40,957 nt of DNA from Clostridia bacterium (GCA_017523925.1 JAFWVQ010000027.1:69018-109974), one strand, 5' to 3'; positions 32,802 to 40,803 are shown, numbered from the stretch's first letter. The notes: generated from the sequence alone by a model not told the origin. Program-made: numbers and translations.

Positions 32802-33659
32802 ATGAAGGTCTTTGTTGTTTCTAAAAATACACTCATCTACTGCGGCATCGCCCTGCTTGCGCTGATCGCCGCGATAATCGTGGCGGCCGCCTCTTCGGGC
32901 GAAGGCGCCAAGGAGCGCGAGGACGCTTCGCGGCTTGCAACGCCCTCGCCGGTATCCGCTTCGGGCAGGTACGCCGTGGAGGAATACGAGCTGGAGGTGT
33001 TGGCCGGGCTGATGAAGGAGCTGCCCGTTTACAGCGTTTCGCGCGAGGATAAGCGCATCGCGCTGACCATCGACGCGGCATGGGAGGACGACAAAACGCC
33101 GTTCATCCTCGAAACGCTCGACAGATTCGGCATCAAGGCTACATTCTTCCTCTGCGGCTTCTGGGTGCGGGACTATCCGGACATGGTGCAGGCGATCGCG
33201 CAGAAGGGTCACGAGATCGGGAACCACTCCATGACGCATCCGCATATGAACAAGCTTTCGAGCGCGCAGATACGCTCCGAGCTTTCGGAATTCGAAGCGC
33301 TGATAAGCGGCGTTATCGGGCACGGAACGAAGCTTTTCCGCGTTCCCTACGGCGAATACAACGACAACGTTATCAAAACGCTGCGCGAGAGCGGCTACGA
33401 GGTCGTGCAGTGGAATATCGACACCGTGGATTGGAAGAGCGAGCGCTCGGCTCAAAGCATACTCGATTCCGTGCTCTCAAAGCTCAAGGACGGCTCGATC
33501 ATTCTTTCGCACAACAACGGCTACAAGATCGAGCAGTATCTGCCCACGCTTATCGAAACGGCGCTGGCGCAGGGGTATGAATTTGTTACGGTCAGCGAGC
33601 TGCTTCTTGAAGGAAACACGCTGATCGACGTGAACGGAGTTCAAAAGAGCGTTAATTGA
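32802..33659 (+). CDS. PdaB-like sporulation polysaccharide deacetylase, 285 aa
   Basis: A short N-terminal membrane anchor (residues about 8-30) precedes a polysaccharide deacetylase (CE4, NodB) domain. Visible metal and catalytic motifs are 'TIDAAWEDDKT' (about residues 88-98, first motif), 'HSMTHPH' (H-x3-H, about 140), 'RVPYGEYN' and C-terminal 'DGSIILSHNNG'. The DAAW form and the 'NHSMTHPHMNKLS' context are those of clostridial PdaB-type sporulation deacetylases, which act on spore peptidoglycan. The start at 32802 follows GGAGGA; the longer frame to 32742 overlaps the promoter. Confidence 0.9.
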   Translation: MKVFVVSKNTLIYCGIALLALIAAIIVAAASSGEGAKEREDASRLATPSPVSASGRYAVEEYELEVLAGLMKELPVYSVSREDKRIALTIDAAWEDDKTPFILETLDRFGIKATFFLCGFWVRDYPDMVQAIAQKGHEIGNHSMTHPHMNKLSSAQIRSELSEFEALISGVIGHGTKLFRVPYGEYNDNVIKTLRESGYEVVQWNIDTVDWKSERSAQSILDSVLSKLKDGSIILSHNNGYKIEQYLPTLIETALAQGYEFVTVSELLLEGNTLIDVNGVQKSVN

Positions 33660-33698
33660 GCGAAGCTGCGTCGAACGGAAAAAAGCATTATGTGTACG

Positions 33699-33741
33699 CA
33701 AAAACGGCCCCGAGCCAATGCCCGGGGCCAAGGTGTTTTTA
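33699..33741. terminator. bidirectional intrinsic terminator
   Basis: Stem GGCCCCG / CGGGGCC around a 10-nt loop, with a T5 run on each strand. It can serve the plus-strand deacetylase gene and the minus-strand small membrane protein genes. Confidence 0.8.
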
Positions 33742-33785
33742 TTCAAAAAAGGTTCATGCTTGCTTTTCGTTTTGGCTGAGCCGTA

Positions 33786-33989
33786 TCACTGCCGCCTTCT
33801 TGCCTGCAAAACGAGGTAAACGAGCACAGCAAGCGCGATCAAAGCGATGACGGCGGCAAGCACGATCACAAGAACGTTTCCGTCCTCATTCAGATTGAAC
33901 GGATTGGCGTAAACAACTTCCGCAAGCGCAGTCGATGCACACAGGAGGCTGAAGAGCGCCGAGAAAACGAGTGTTATCAGCTTTTTCAT
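33786..33989 (-). CDS. small membrane protein with cleavable signal, 67 aa
   Basis: A 67-residue protein with an N-terminal signal peptide (MKKLITLVFSALFSLL...; cleavage possibly after 'ALAEVVYA'), a short outside segment, and one membrane helix at about 40-62 followed by the basic tail QARRRQ. It starts at the ATG at 33989 behind AAAGGAG; the upstream frame to 34160 has no ribosome site. It lies 34 bp after the 112-residue membrane protein gene. I do not recognise it. Confidence 0.7.
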   Translation of the reverse strand: MKKLITLVFSALFSLLCASTALAEVVYANPFNLNEDGNVLVIVLAAVIALIALAVLVYLVLQARRRQ

Positions 33990-34023
33990 ATTCTTTGCTC
34001 CTTTCACCGGGTGATTCGGGCTG

Positions 34024-34362
34024 TCAGAAGAGCGGAAGCAGGAATGCGCAGAGCACGGCCGAAAGGATATTTGCGAGCATGGTTTTAACAAACAGCCTTT
34101 TGAGATCGCCGAAAGCCGCCCTGTAAACGAAATACTCCGAAAAGATGACCGTTGCTTCAAGAACGATCACGGTCACGGCGGCCTGCCAGAAATAATTCGC
34201 GAAATTCAGCGGCAAAAAGAGCATCAAGAGATTGAGCGTCAGATTCGAAACCACGTTCACAAGAACTATGATCGGGATCTGCTCCTTTTTGCGAAGCCCT
34301 GTCAGCATCAAAAACGCCGTTTCTACGATCACCGTCAGGATGCAGGCGATGAAGATACGCAT
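34024..34362 (-). CDS. four-helix membrane protein, 112 aa
   Basis: Four hydrophobic helices (about residues 3-22, 28-52, 58-80, 88-110) with a conserved-looking 'VETAFLMLTGLRKKEQIPIIVLVNVVSNLTLNLLM' segment. It resembles unnamed small clostridial membrane proteins but I cannot name a family. AAAGGAG lies upstream of the ATG. It shares a promoter and a structured leader with the 67-residue gene. Confidence 0.7.
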   Translation of the reverse strand: MRIFIACILTVIVETAFLMLTGLRKKEQIPIIVLVNVVSNLTLNLLMLFLPLNFANYFWQAAVTVIVLEATVIFSEYFVYRAAFGDLKRLFVKTMLANILSAVLCAFLLPLF

Positions 34363-34491
34363 GGATAAGCTCCTTTCAGCTTGGGGAATGGCGCACCGAC
34401 GGTGCGAATTCTAACAAAAGCACAGCAGCGGTTAGTTCGCAGCGCGTGCTGCTCACTATTTAATTATACAGGATTTCGTATTGAAATGCAA
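34363..34491 (-). promoter_or_regulatory. promoter and structured 5' leader of the small membrane protein operon
   Basis: TTGCAT (34486-34491) and TATAAT (34463-34468) are 17 bp apart on the minus strand. The leader of about 95 nt includes a CAGCAC-rich segment and GCACCG/CGGTGC next to the ribosome site, which can form a short hairpin. Confidence 0.65.
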
Positions 34492-34520
34492 CAGGCGAAA
34501 AGACCCGGCCGATCTCATGC

Positions 34521-34546
34521 AAAAACGGCGGGCTTGGGGCTCGCCT
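34521..34546 (-). terminator. terminator after the TerB-like gene
   Basis: On the minus strand GGCGAGC pairs with GCCCGCC (one mismatch) and is followed by T5. It lies about 60 bp after the stop codon at 34608. Confidence 0.6.
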
Positions 34547-34607
34547 GAGTCGGGTCACGCGATCTGTGCCGCGCTCTATCGAGCTCGGCGCGGGAAGCAG
34601 AAGCGGA

Positions 34608-35066
34608 TCACAGCAGGCTTTTCAGCACCTTTGCCTCCTCGAGCGCCTCCTCTGGCGTGGTCTCATCGTCGCTCTCGATGATTATCTGCAGGATCAGCTC
34701 CAGAAGCTCCTTATAAGCATCCGCAAGCTTTTCATTTACGGAGCGCATCAGGGTTATGCCATTTTCAAACCGCTCGTCGAACGACCGGCTCAGCTCCTCA
34801 CCGCAGCTTTCGTAAACCCCGCTCAACTCTTCCACGGTGTAATCCAGATCGAAATTCCTGTTCAGGTACTCGACCTCTTTTTCACTGATCCTCCCGTCGG
34901 CAGCGATCAATCTGATGATGATGCCCGCAAGATCGGACTCATAGAACACGTCCATCTCGCCATGCTCATCCTTATTCCAGAGCTCAAGCTCCTCAAGCGC
35001 ATCGCATCCGATGAAGAACTCTTCAAGCTTAGTTTTAAATTCCTCAGTCAAAGCATCGATATTCAT
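34608..35066 (-). CDS. TerB-like domain protein, 152 aa
   Basis: The central 'LAGIIIRLIAADGRISEKEVEYLNRNF' segment (about residues 45-70) is the typical TerB helical pattern, with the AADGRIS motif, and the protein is acidic and helical. TerB-like proteins bind metal and act in stress or membrane-linked complexes, but other ter genes are absent here. AGGAAGGGGA lies upstream of the ATG. The gene stands alone with its own promoter and terminator. Confidence 0.78.
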   Translation of the reverse strand: MNIDALTEEFKTKLEEFFIGCDALEELELWNKDEHGEMDVFYESDLAGIIIRLIAADGRISEKEVEYLNRNFDLDYTVEELSGVYESCGEELSRSFDERFENGITLMRSVNEKLADAYKELLELILQIIIESDDETTPEEALEEAKVLKSLL

Positions 35067-35109
35067 TCTTTATTCCCCTTCCTACGGTATTGATACATTA
35101 TGCGCTATG

Positions 35110-35138
35110 ATATTACCACTTTTTTCGCGTTATTTCAA
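35110..35138 (-). promoter_or_regulatory. sigma-A promoter for the TerB-like gene
   Basis: TTGAAA (35133-35138) and TAATAT (35110-35115) on the minus strand with a 17-bp spacer. Confidence 0.65.
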
Positions 35139-35232
35139 GCGGATGCGCTTATCTGCGCTGCCTCGCTCATTAGCCTTGGGCATCCGGCAGCGCATGCTTC
35201 ACCAAATGGCGCTCCGGTTTGCTTTTTTATGC

Positions 35233-35260
35233 AAAAAGAGCGGGCACGAAGCCCGCTCTA
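35233..35260 (-). terminator. intrinsic terminator of pduL
   Basis: On the minus strand AGAGCGGGC pairs with GCCCGCTCT around a TTCGT loop, followed by a T run. It lies 33 bp after the pduL stop. Confidence 0.88.
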
Positions 35261-35292
35261 TCGGCAGATGTAACTATTCTTATCCGATCTTC

Positions 35293-35874
35293 TCAGAATT
35301 CGACCGTTACGATATGGCCCTGGCAGCCGTTCCTGGGAACGTTTGCACCGTTGGCTTCGTCGGTATCGATATGCATGGCAAGCGCGAAGCTGGGGCTGAC
35401 GCGAACCACGACGTCGCCGAAGATGGTTTTGCGATCCTCGGTGTTTACCGCAACGCTCACAACGTCCTTATCCTTGAGGCCTGCCTCCTCGGCGGCTTCG
35501 GGGGTCATGTGGATATGGCGCTTTGCGATGATGAGGCCTTCCTCGAGCTGAACGCTGCCCTCGGGGCCCTCGATCTCGATGGGTGCGGTGCCGGCAAGGT
35601 CTCCGCTCTCGCGGATGAAGCCCTCGGCGCGAAGGGCAACGCTGTCGGTCTTACTGACCTCCACCTGGGACGCCTTGCGGACGGGCCCGAGGATGGAGAC
35701 GCGCTCGATCTTCCTATCGCCGTTTTTGATGGTGACCTTTTCCTTGCTGAGGAACTGGCCGGGCTGGGAGAGGGGGCGGTCGAAGGTGAGCTCATGGCCC
35801 TTGCCGAAGAGGATCTCGACATGCTCCTTGGTCAGATGCACGTGGCGTGCGGAAACTTCAACGATAAAATCCAT
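35293..35874 (-). CDS. pduL: PduL-type phosphate acyltransferase, 193 aa
   Basis: PduL interconverts acyl-CoA and acyl-phosphate (propionyl or acetyl). Both zinc-binding histidine clusters are visible: 'SARHVHL' (about residues 8-14) and 'AKRHIHM' (about 117-123), along with 'ILGPVRKASQVEVSKTD'. There is no N-terminal encapsulation peptide (the protein starts straight at 'MDFIVEVSARHVHL') and no microcompartment gene nearby. It is therefore probably a free cytosolic phosphotransacetylase for acetate production rather than a propanediol microcompartment enzyme. AGGAGG lies upstream of the ATG at 35874. Confidence 0.92.
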   Translation of the reverse strand: MDFIVEVSARHVHLTKEHVEILFGKGHELTFDRPLSQPGQFLSKEKVTIKNGDRKIERVSILGPVRKASQVEVSKTDSVALRAEGFIRESGDLAGTAPIEIEGPEGSVQLEEGLIIAKRHIHMTPEAAEEAGLKDKDVVSVAVNTEDRKTIFGDVVVRVSPSFALAMHIDTDEANGANVPRNGCQGHIVTVEF

Positions 35875-35986
35875 TTTATACCTCCTAATTGCCTATCGGC
35901 ATAGTTACTGATTCTGTTTTACAACATTTGCGGCAAAAAAGCAATAGCTGCCGACAATATAATATTCTGCGGGCGCTCCGATGCCG

Positions 35987-36439
35987 CTATTCGCCGCTTT
36001 CGAGCGATCTTTCGCCCGTTGCGCGCTCGCCGAGGCGGTTCGCGCCGCTCTCGGTCCAGAATGCGGAATACGGCACGCCGTTTCTGCGCTTTTGAACGAA
36101 TACGGGGAGATTTGCCCAGATCAGCGACGGCAGGCCGATCACCGGAAGATACAGCGGACCGAGCAGCAGGGATTGGATCGTGTGGCCGTATTCATGCACC
36201 ACGAGCGCGCGGCTCGGCTCCCGCTCTCCCTCCGCTCCCCGCTCTCCCCTCTTCCCCGCGCCGGCAACGAAGAGGAACATGCCGAGCGAAACGCTCGAGA
36301 GTGAGCCCCAAACCGTTACGATCGCGCCGTGGTAGAAGAAATGCCTCCTGCGGATATTCGCAAGGAACAGTATGAAGCCGACGAAGGTCTGCAAAGCGCC
36401 CCAAGTGCATTGTATAAATACGTATAAAGCTTTTCTCAT
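35987..36439 (-). CDS. HEYGH-motif membrane protein, 150 aa
   Basis: Two hydrophobic segments (about residues 8-28 and 38-60) are followed by a basic linker, then 'VVHEYGHTIQSLLLGPLYLPVIGLPSLIWA', with the HExxH zinc motif at 82-86, and a polar C-terminus. The HEYGH plus hydrophobic stretch pattern recurs in uncharacterised small bacterial membrane proteins; protease activity is unproven. It starts 49 bp after the anti-sigma gene and may be co-transcribed with the sigma operon. The ribosome site is weak. Confidence 0.65.
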   Translation of the reverse strand: MRKALYVFIQCTWGALQTFVGFILFLANIRRRHFFYHGAIVTVWGSLSSVSLGMFLFVAGAGKRGERGAEGEREPSRALVVHEYGHTIQSLLLGPLYLPVIGLPSLIWANLPVFVQKRRNGVPYSAFWTESGANRLGERATGERSLESGE

Positions 36440-36488
36440 TTTTTCATTGGTTCGGCGGCACGGCTTTCAGCGGCGCAGGTTCGCCCGC

Positions 36489-37520
36489 TCACCTAAGCTT
36501 TACGCTCGCTATCCACTGCTTAAAGGTTTCAAGATCGATCGAAGAATCAAAGCTGAGGCGGAGGTAATACCCGTCCTCCGTCCATGAAGCGGAAGCCGAT
36601 TCGCCTTCAACAAGATTTATGCGAACAGCTTTGCCGCCGATCTCGTGCTCGGAAACCGCGCCTTGCTCTGGCTGTGCAGCAGCTATATCCGCCTCATTCA
36701 CGCTTTGTTCAAGCGTGATTTTGTTTCCCTCTTTGTTGCCGTAAACCAGCGAATAGCTTGTTTCCTTCTTATCCGCCGAAAACAGCGAGTACCCATCCGG
36801 CATTGTGGAAAGGGAGTAATAACGCATAGGCTTTACCAGGGACATCATATGCTCGAGCAATTCTTTATCCATCGGCTTCGTATAAACCATGGAGAAGTAA
36901 TAACCGTTTTCTATCCAAACCGCAACGCTGCCGTCATCGCCTGAGTACAGCCTGACATCCATGCCGCGAACAGTATGGTAAGTAAAGTCTCCGCGCTCGG
37001 AATCTACCGCTTCAAAACCACACTTGTTGGCTGATTGCAATAAACTTATTAAGGTTTCGTCGGCATCCATGTAGTGTATGATCATATCTGAACCAATATT
37101 AACATAGTAGTCAACACTAAACCCTTCCGGAATCGGGTTAAGCTCATATTCCTCCTCGATCCAAGTTTTGGTAATATCGGGATTCGAATATTCCACATGG
37201 TCACTAAAGGTTCTGATAAAGAATCCCGCAATACTCTTTCTGACCTCGGGAACGGCGCACGCAGCCGCAGCCAAGGCAAGTATTGCCGCCGCTATCAGCC
37301 AAAGCTTTCTGACCTTTCTGCGTTTAACCGGGACGGATTCTTCGGTCTTGCAGCCGTCCTCATCTGAACCCGCGTTATTTATAAGCGCATTCATTTTCTT
37401 CTCAAAGCCATCGGAGAATATGTGCTGCACTTTGGGCGCTGATGCAAGTATCGCTTCGATCTCGGCATCCAGAATCTCGCCGTAAGCATCGGCTATTGCT
37501 CGTTTGCTTTTTTCGATCAT
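36489..37520 (-). CDS. anti-sigma-like membrane protein with two DUF4367 repeats, 343 aa
   Basis: A cytosolic N-terminal region (1-70) and one membrane helix (about 73-90) lead to an extracytoplasmic part built from two similar domains of the DUF4367 type: about 128-232 and 235-343. Both share 'G-Y/F-S', a '...ENGYYF' or '...EDGYYL' strand and an ending 'E...SLVK/ASVKL'. DUF4367 proteins commonly sit beside sigma-70 family factors. Its ATG at 37520 overlaps the stop of the sigma gene (ATGA) behind AAGGAGG. A longer frame to 37652 lies inside the sigma gene. Confidence 0.85.
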   Translation of the reverse strand: MIEKSKRAIADAYGEILDAEIEAILASAPKVQHIFSDGFEKKMNALINNAGSDEDGCKTEESVPVKRRKVRKLWLIAAAILALAAAACAVPEVRKSIAGFFIRTFSDHVEYSNPDITKTWIEEEYELNPIPEGFSVDYYVNIGSDMIIHYMDADETLISLLQSANKCGFEAVDSERGDFTYHTVRGMDVRLYSGDDGSVAVWIENGYYFSMVYTKPMDKELLEHMMSLVKPMRYYSLSTMPDGYSLFSADKKETSYSLVYGNKEGNKITLEQSVNEADIAAAQPEQGAVSEHEIGGKAVRINLVEGESASASWTEDGYYLRLSFDSSIDLETFKQWIASVKLR

Positions 37521-38071
37521 GCGGCGCCTCCTTTCAGCACAAGCTCGCGAAGCATCTGCTTCGCACGATAAACGCGCTTTTTGATCGTTTCGTAGTTCTC
37601 TTGAAAAAGCTTGGCGATCTCGACCGAGGAATACCCCTCGAGGCTCAGCCACAGCGCATCGGCATACGCGGGATCGAGCTGCTTTACAGCCGCCTTCGCC
37701 CGCTCGATAAGCTCGTTATCGGCTGCGATCTCATCCAACGGATCGGAACCGTCGCCAAACTCGAAACCCGCATCCGTCAGCGAATCGAGCGAAGCGGTTT
37801 TCGAGCGGCGCTTGAGCCTATTCAGCGCGCGGTTTTTAACACAAACAAAAAGAAAGCGCCTCTGCCCTTCCTCGCCGCGCTCGGCAAGCTTTTCCAAATC
37901 GGAATCCGCGACCGCAAGAAAAACGTCGTGCACCGCATCCTCGGCCTCGGCGGGATCGGAAAGAAACTTATTTGCAACGAGGAACATCGCGCGGCGGTGA
38001 TCGTTATATAGCTTCGTGAAAAAGCTTCTTTCATCCTCGGTTTCTATCATTGAAAGATAGAATGTGAGCAT
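37517..38071 (-). CDS. RNA polymerase sigma-70 family factor (ECF-like), 184 aa
   Basis: The protein has the two domains of a small extracytoplasmic-function-type sigma factor: region 2 ('LYNDHRRAMFLVANKFLSDPAEAEDAVHDVFLAV', about residues 22-55) and region 4 ('LDPAYADALWLSLEGYSSVEIAKLFQENYETIKKRVYRAKQML', about 131-173). It starts at the ATG at 38071 behind AAAGGAG. The upstream in-frame stretch to 38251 covers the promoter and hairpin and is not used. Together with the following membrane protein it forms a sigma/anti-sigma-like pair. Confidence 0.9.
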   Translation of the reverse strand: MLTFYLSMIETEDERSFFTKLYNDHRRAMFLVANKFLSDPAEAEDAVHDVFLAVADSDLEKLAERGEEGQRRFLFVCVKNRALNRLKRRSKTASLDSLTDAGFEFGDGSDPLDEIAADNELIERAKAAVKQLDPAYADALWLSLEGYSSVEIAKLFQENYETIKKRVYRAKQMLRELVLKGGAA

Positions 38072-38096
38072 ACCGATGATCTCCTTTGAGCAAGAA

Positions 38097-38130
38097 CTGC
38101 GGCAGCGCAGCTTTTGACACGCTGCCGCAG
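38097..38130 (-). promoter_or_regulatory. 11-bp hairpin at the 5' end of the sigma factor mRNA
   Basis: CTGCGGCAGCG and CGCTGCCGCAG form a perfect stem with a 12-nt loop. The promoter at 38136-38164 would start transcription within about one base of the stem. No T run follows, so it is not a typical terminator. Confidence 0.75.
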
Positions 38131-38135
38131 AATCT

Positions 38136-38164
38136 ATATTAGCAGAAAATCGGCATATTTGCAA
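38136..38164 (-). promoter_or_regulatory. promoter of the sigma factor gene
   Basis: TTGCAA (38159-38164) and TAATAT (38136-38141) on the minus strand, 17-bp spacer; the start is predicted near 38129. Confidence 0.6.
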
Positions 38165-38240
38165 GCGGCGGAGGGGCGAATGCCTCCAAATGAGATGCGC
38201 TGAGCTCGATTGCGCAAATATGTGCTGTTTTGCTCGCAGC

Positions 38241-39251
38241 TCAGCCCGCATAATTGAGCGGCTCTGTAAAATAATCGTCCTGACTGATGTCGTTCAGGCG
38301 TATGTACGGGGCTTCGTAATTGAACGAAAACTCGACCTGTCCGATCCTGCCGTCCGGTATTCTGAGCTTTACGTAAGATTCAAGATCGGTGCTGACGGGA
38401 ACGATGTGCTCGCCGACAGGAACGGTAACTTCTTCGCCAAGGCTGCCGTCGTCATTTACTATCCGAACGGTCATTTCGCGTTCGAGAGACTGATGCTCCA
38501 GCCAGTAACTATCTTCGTAAGTCGAAAACTTGAAGTCGTCAACGAGCTTCAAGCCCGATGCATCCACGGTGGCGACCGCGCCGAGGAAATCGGCATTAAG
38601 AACATTGGCATGAACGGAGATCTCGAATTCGCCGGGCTTCAGGCTTGTATCATAGATGCTGAAATAACAGCTTCCCTCCTGCGTGAACATCCCCGAACCG
38701 TCCTCATTCACTCGGCATATGAGCGAAGCGGGATCATCGCTGCATGAATCCCAGCTTAGTAGAATGTCGATACGGCTGTCGTTTTCGTCGCAATCCATAA
38801 TGATAAGACCGGCGGCTTTTCCGTAGCTTACCTCATACACGAATGGCTCGGCTCCCGCCGCACCGCGCGCTACGGTGAGCTTATAGGTCGATTCATAATA
38901 CTCAAGCTTCTCTTCCTCGAAAACTATCGTGTCCATGATGCCGTCAAAGTCAATATCGATATTGATCGTCTGATTGTTGTCAACCTCGACGGGGAGCGAA
39001 TCGATGGACATCGGAGCGACCGTAGGAGCGGCGGAAGGTTCTGCGGTTGGCGCTTCGGTAGGTTCGGTGGTAGGTTCGGTCGTGGGCTCCTCGGTCGGTA
39101 TTTCGCTCGGCGCGGGCGTTTCCTTCTGCGCCGCTTTGGTCGGAAGCGGCTGAGCACCTGCGCCCTGTCTCGGTGTGCAGGCGATGGCCGCCAGCATGAG
39201 CGCGGCGATAATGATGAGGAATGCTTTTTTTGCGTTGGCAAGTTTTTTCAT
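38241..39251 (-). CDS. lipoprotein with Pro/Thr/Glu-rich linker, 336 aa
   Basis: A lipoprotein signal with lipobox IACT (Cys at about 25) is followed by a low-complexity linker of TEP/TAP repeats (about residues 38-80) and a beta-rich domain of about 255 residues. I see 'IDIDFDGIMDTIVFEEE', which resembles calcium-binding or integrin-like D-x-D-x-D repeats, but no named domain. It is divergent from the 390-residue lipoprotein at 39596, whose linker is similar. AAGGGAG lies upstream of the ATG. Likely a surface-anchored protein of unknown role. Confidence 0.72.
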   Translation of the reverse strand: MKKLANAKKAFLIIIAALMLAAIACTPRQGAGAQPLPTKAAQKETPAPSEIPTEEPTTEPTTEPTEAPTAEPSAAPTVAPMSIDSLPVEVDNNQTINIDIDFDGIMDTIVFEEEKLEYYESTYKLTVARGAAGAEPFVYEVSYGKAAGLIIMDCDENDSRIDILLSWDSCSDDPASLICRVNEDGSGMFTQEGSCYFSIYDTSLKPGEFEISVHANVLNADFLGAVATVDASGLKLVDDFKFSTYEDSYWLEHQSLEREMTVRIVNDDGSLGEEVTVPVGEHIVPVSTDLESYVKLRIPDGRIGQVEFSFNYEAPYIRLNDISQDDYFTEPLNYAG

Positions 39252-39348
39252 AACAGATCTCCCTTGTTTCGTTTTTGGGGCGCGGAGCGGACGACTTGGA
39301 AAAGCCGTTCGCTTACCCCTTCACCCATACAACAATCGAGCTGTGCTG

Positions 39349-39441
39349 TTCGGGACAGGCTTTTGGAAATATATTAAGTTTTCCGTATGCGCGGGCTTTC
39401 GATGATATATTTCAGTGCTTTTATCGAAGGACTGTCCCGAA
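39349..39441. repeat. 93-bp nested inverted repeat (MITE-like)
   Basis: A perfect 10-bp pair, TTCGGGACAG (39349-39358) and CTGTCCCGAA (39432-39441), encloses a perfect 9-bp pair, GAAATATAT (39366-39374) and ATATATTTC (39405-39413). No target-site duplication is visible. It could be a short non-autonomous element, a binding region for both divergent genes, or a long RNA hairpin. This 344-bp gap (39252-39595) otherwise holds only the plus-strand promoter. Confidence 0.6.
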
Positions 39442-39536
39442 GCGCGGTCTTCGATTGTTATGATTTATGAAGGGCAAAGAGCGCAAAAAGAAAATGTGTA
39501 TGTTTTATTAAATCTTTCGAAACCGTTTGAAAGCGC

Positions 39537-39565
39537 TTGCCGCCCCTGCAATCATGCTGTATAAT
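39537..39565 (+). promoter_or_regulatory. sigma-A promoter of the plus-strand lipoprotein
   Basis: TTGCCG (39537-39542) and TATAAT (39560-39565) with a 17-bp spacer, about 30 bp before the ATG at 39596. Confidence 0.65.
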
Positions 39566-39595
39566 CAAAATTACCGAGAAACGGAGGAGAAGAGA

Positions 39596-40768
39596 ATGAA
39601 AAAAGCCGCGATCGCGATCCTTGCACTTGCGCTTGCCGCGCTGCTTGCGAGCTGCATAAATGTAAACGGCCCTGTGCCGCTGAAGCCGATGCAAACGGCG
39701 CAGACCGGCGCTCAGCCCGAGCAAAGTCATGCGCCCGCTTCGGATGTGCCTGTTCCCACGGCGCATGAAACGCCCGATCTCACGGTCGAGCCAACAGCGG
39801 TGCCGACGAGCGAGCCGAGCGCTGATCCGACCGCAGTGCCGACGGCAGCTCCGACGACGATTCCCACTGCCGTTCCCTCGCCTACGCCGGAGATTCGCGA
39901 GCTCTCTTTCTATGACGAGGCTGCGGAGCTTCTGCGTTTGACGCCCGTTTATTTGGACTACGGCGGGCTCGATGAAGATGCGCCCGATGATGCGGTGCTG
40001 TATCACATTGGCTCGATAGGGGAAGATTTCAACCGCGGACCGCAGTTTTTCGCCGCAAACGGGGAAAACAGCGTTGTTTACGACATGAACTGCGAAACCT
40101 ACGTTTATGACGGAAGCGGCGCGAAGCTCGATAGATTTGCAACCGGCCTCGGTTTTGAAAACCACGCAATGCTGATCGGCGATCTGCTGTATACGCCCTC
40201 GAGCATAAGCGATATCAAAACGGGTCGGATCATCAACGAGCTATCCGGGGAGGATGCGGAGCACCGCTATTTCGCGGGGATGGTGCAGTCTTCAAGGAAG
40301 CCGAGGCTCATAGTTCAGGAATCCGCTTTTTCAAATGCGTCCGGCACGGTCTATACCTACGAGTACTTTTACTACGAGCTGAACGGCGCATTTATCTGGC
40401 AAAAGGCTGAGCAGCTCTGCGCCGTTATTGCCAGCTCCAACGGCAAGTGGACGAAGATCATGCTTCCGAGCGGTGCGGAGTACAATGCGAACGTGACCGG
40501 GTTCGAGCCCTTGGGAACGGACGAAGAAGGCAATTTCTATTTCAAAAATACTTATAATAACGGCTTTTACAGCGATCAAGATATGTCAAGCCATGTAATC
40601 AAGCTCTCTGAGCAGGGCGCGCTGCTTGCAAAGATGGAGATACCGATCAGGCGGTATTCCGGCAGCCTGTTTGAAGGGCCGCTGAAGATGACGCTTGCCG
40701 ATGACGGGACGGTCTATATCGGCGCCGCGCTGATGGAAGCTTTCGTTATTTGGCGGGTGAAGATGTGA
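39596..40768 (+). CDS. lipoprotein with Pro/Thr/Ala-rich linker, 390 aa
   Basis: A lipoprotein signal peptide with lipobox LASC (Cys at about 20) is followed by a long linker of TAVPT/SEPS-type repeats (about residues 55-100). The rest is a beta-rich domain of some 285 residues, with repeated strands such as 'NGENSVVYDMNCETYVYDGSGAKLDRF' and a bladed appearance ('DEEGNFYFKN', 'ADDGTVYIG') consistent with a beta-propeller-like fold. No enzyme motif is clear. The start at 39596 follows GGAGGAG. It is divergent from the 336-residue lipoprotein and shares its linker style, not its domain. Confidence 0.75.
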   Translation: MKKAAIAILALALAALLASCINVNGPVPLKPMQTAQTGAQPEQSHAPASDVPVPTAHETPDLTVEPTAVPTSEPSADPTAVPTAAPTTIPTAVPSPTPEIRELSFYDEAAELLRLTPVYLDYGGLDEDAPDDAVLYHIGSIGEDFNRGPQFFAANGENSVVYDMNCETYVYDGSGAKLDRFATGLGFENHAMLIGDLLYTPSSISDIKTGRIINELSGEDAEHRYFAGMVQSSRKPRLIVQESAFSNASGTVYTYEYFYYELNGAFIWQKAEQLCAVIASSNGKWTKIMLPSGAEYNANVTGFEPLGTDEEGNFYFKNTYNNGFYSDQDMSSHVIKLSEQGALLAKMEIPIRRYSGSLFEGPLKMTLADDGTVYIGAALMEAFVIWRVKM

Positions 40769-40803
40769 ACCGCTTCGCCTAATGATGGTTGCGTGCGCAA
40801 ATA

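Noticed and set aside
30927..33659. The ger region as a mobile island
   Set aside because: Base composition is like the rest of the window and no integrase, transposase or repeats flank it.
35293..35874. PduL as part of a microcompartment operon
   Set aside because: No shell proteins or other pdu/eut genes are nearby and the N-terminal targeting peptide is absent.
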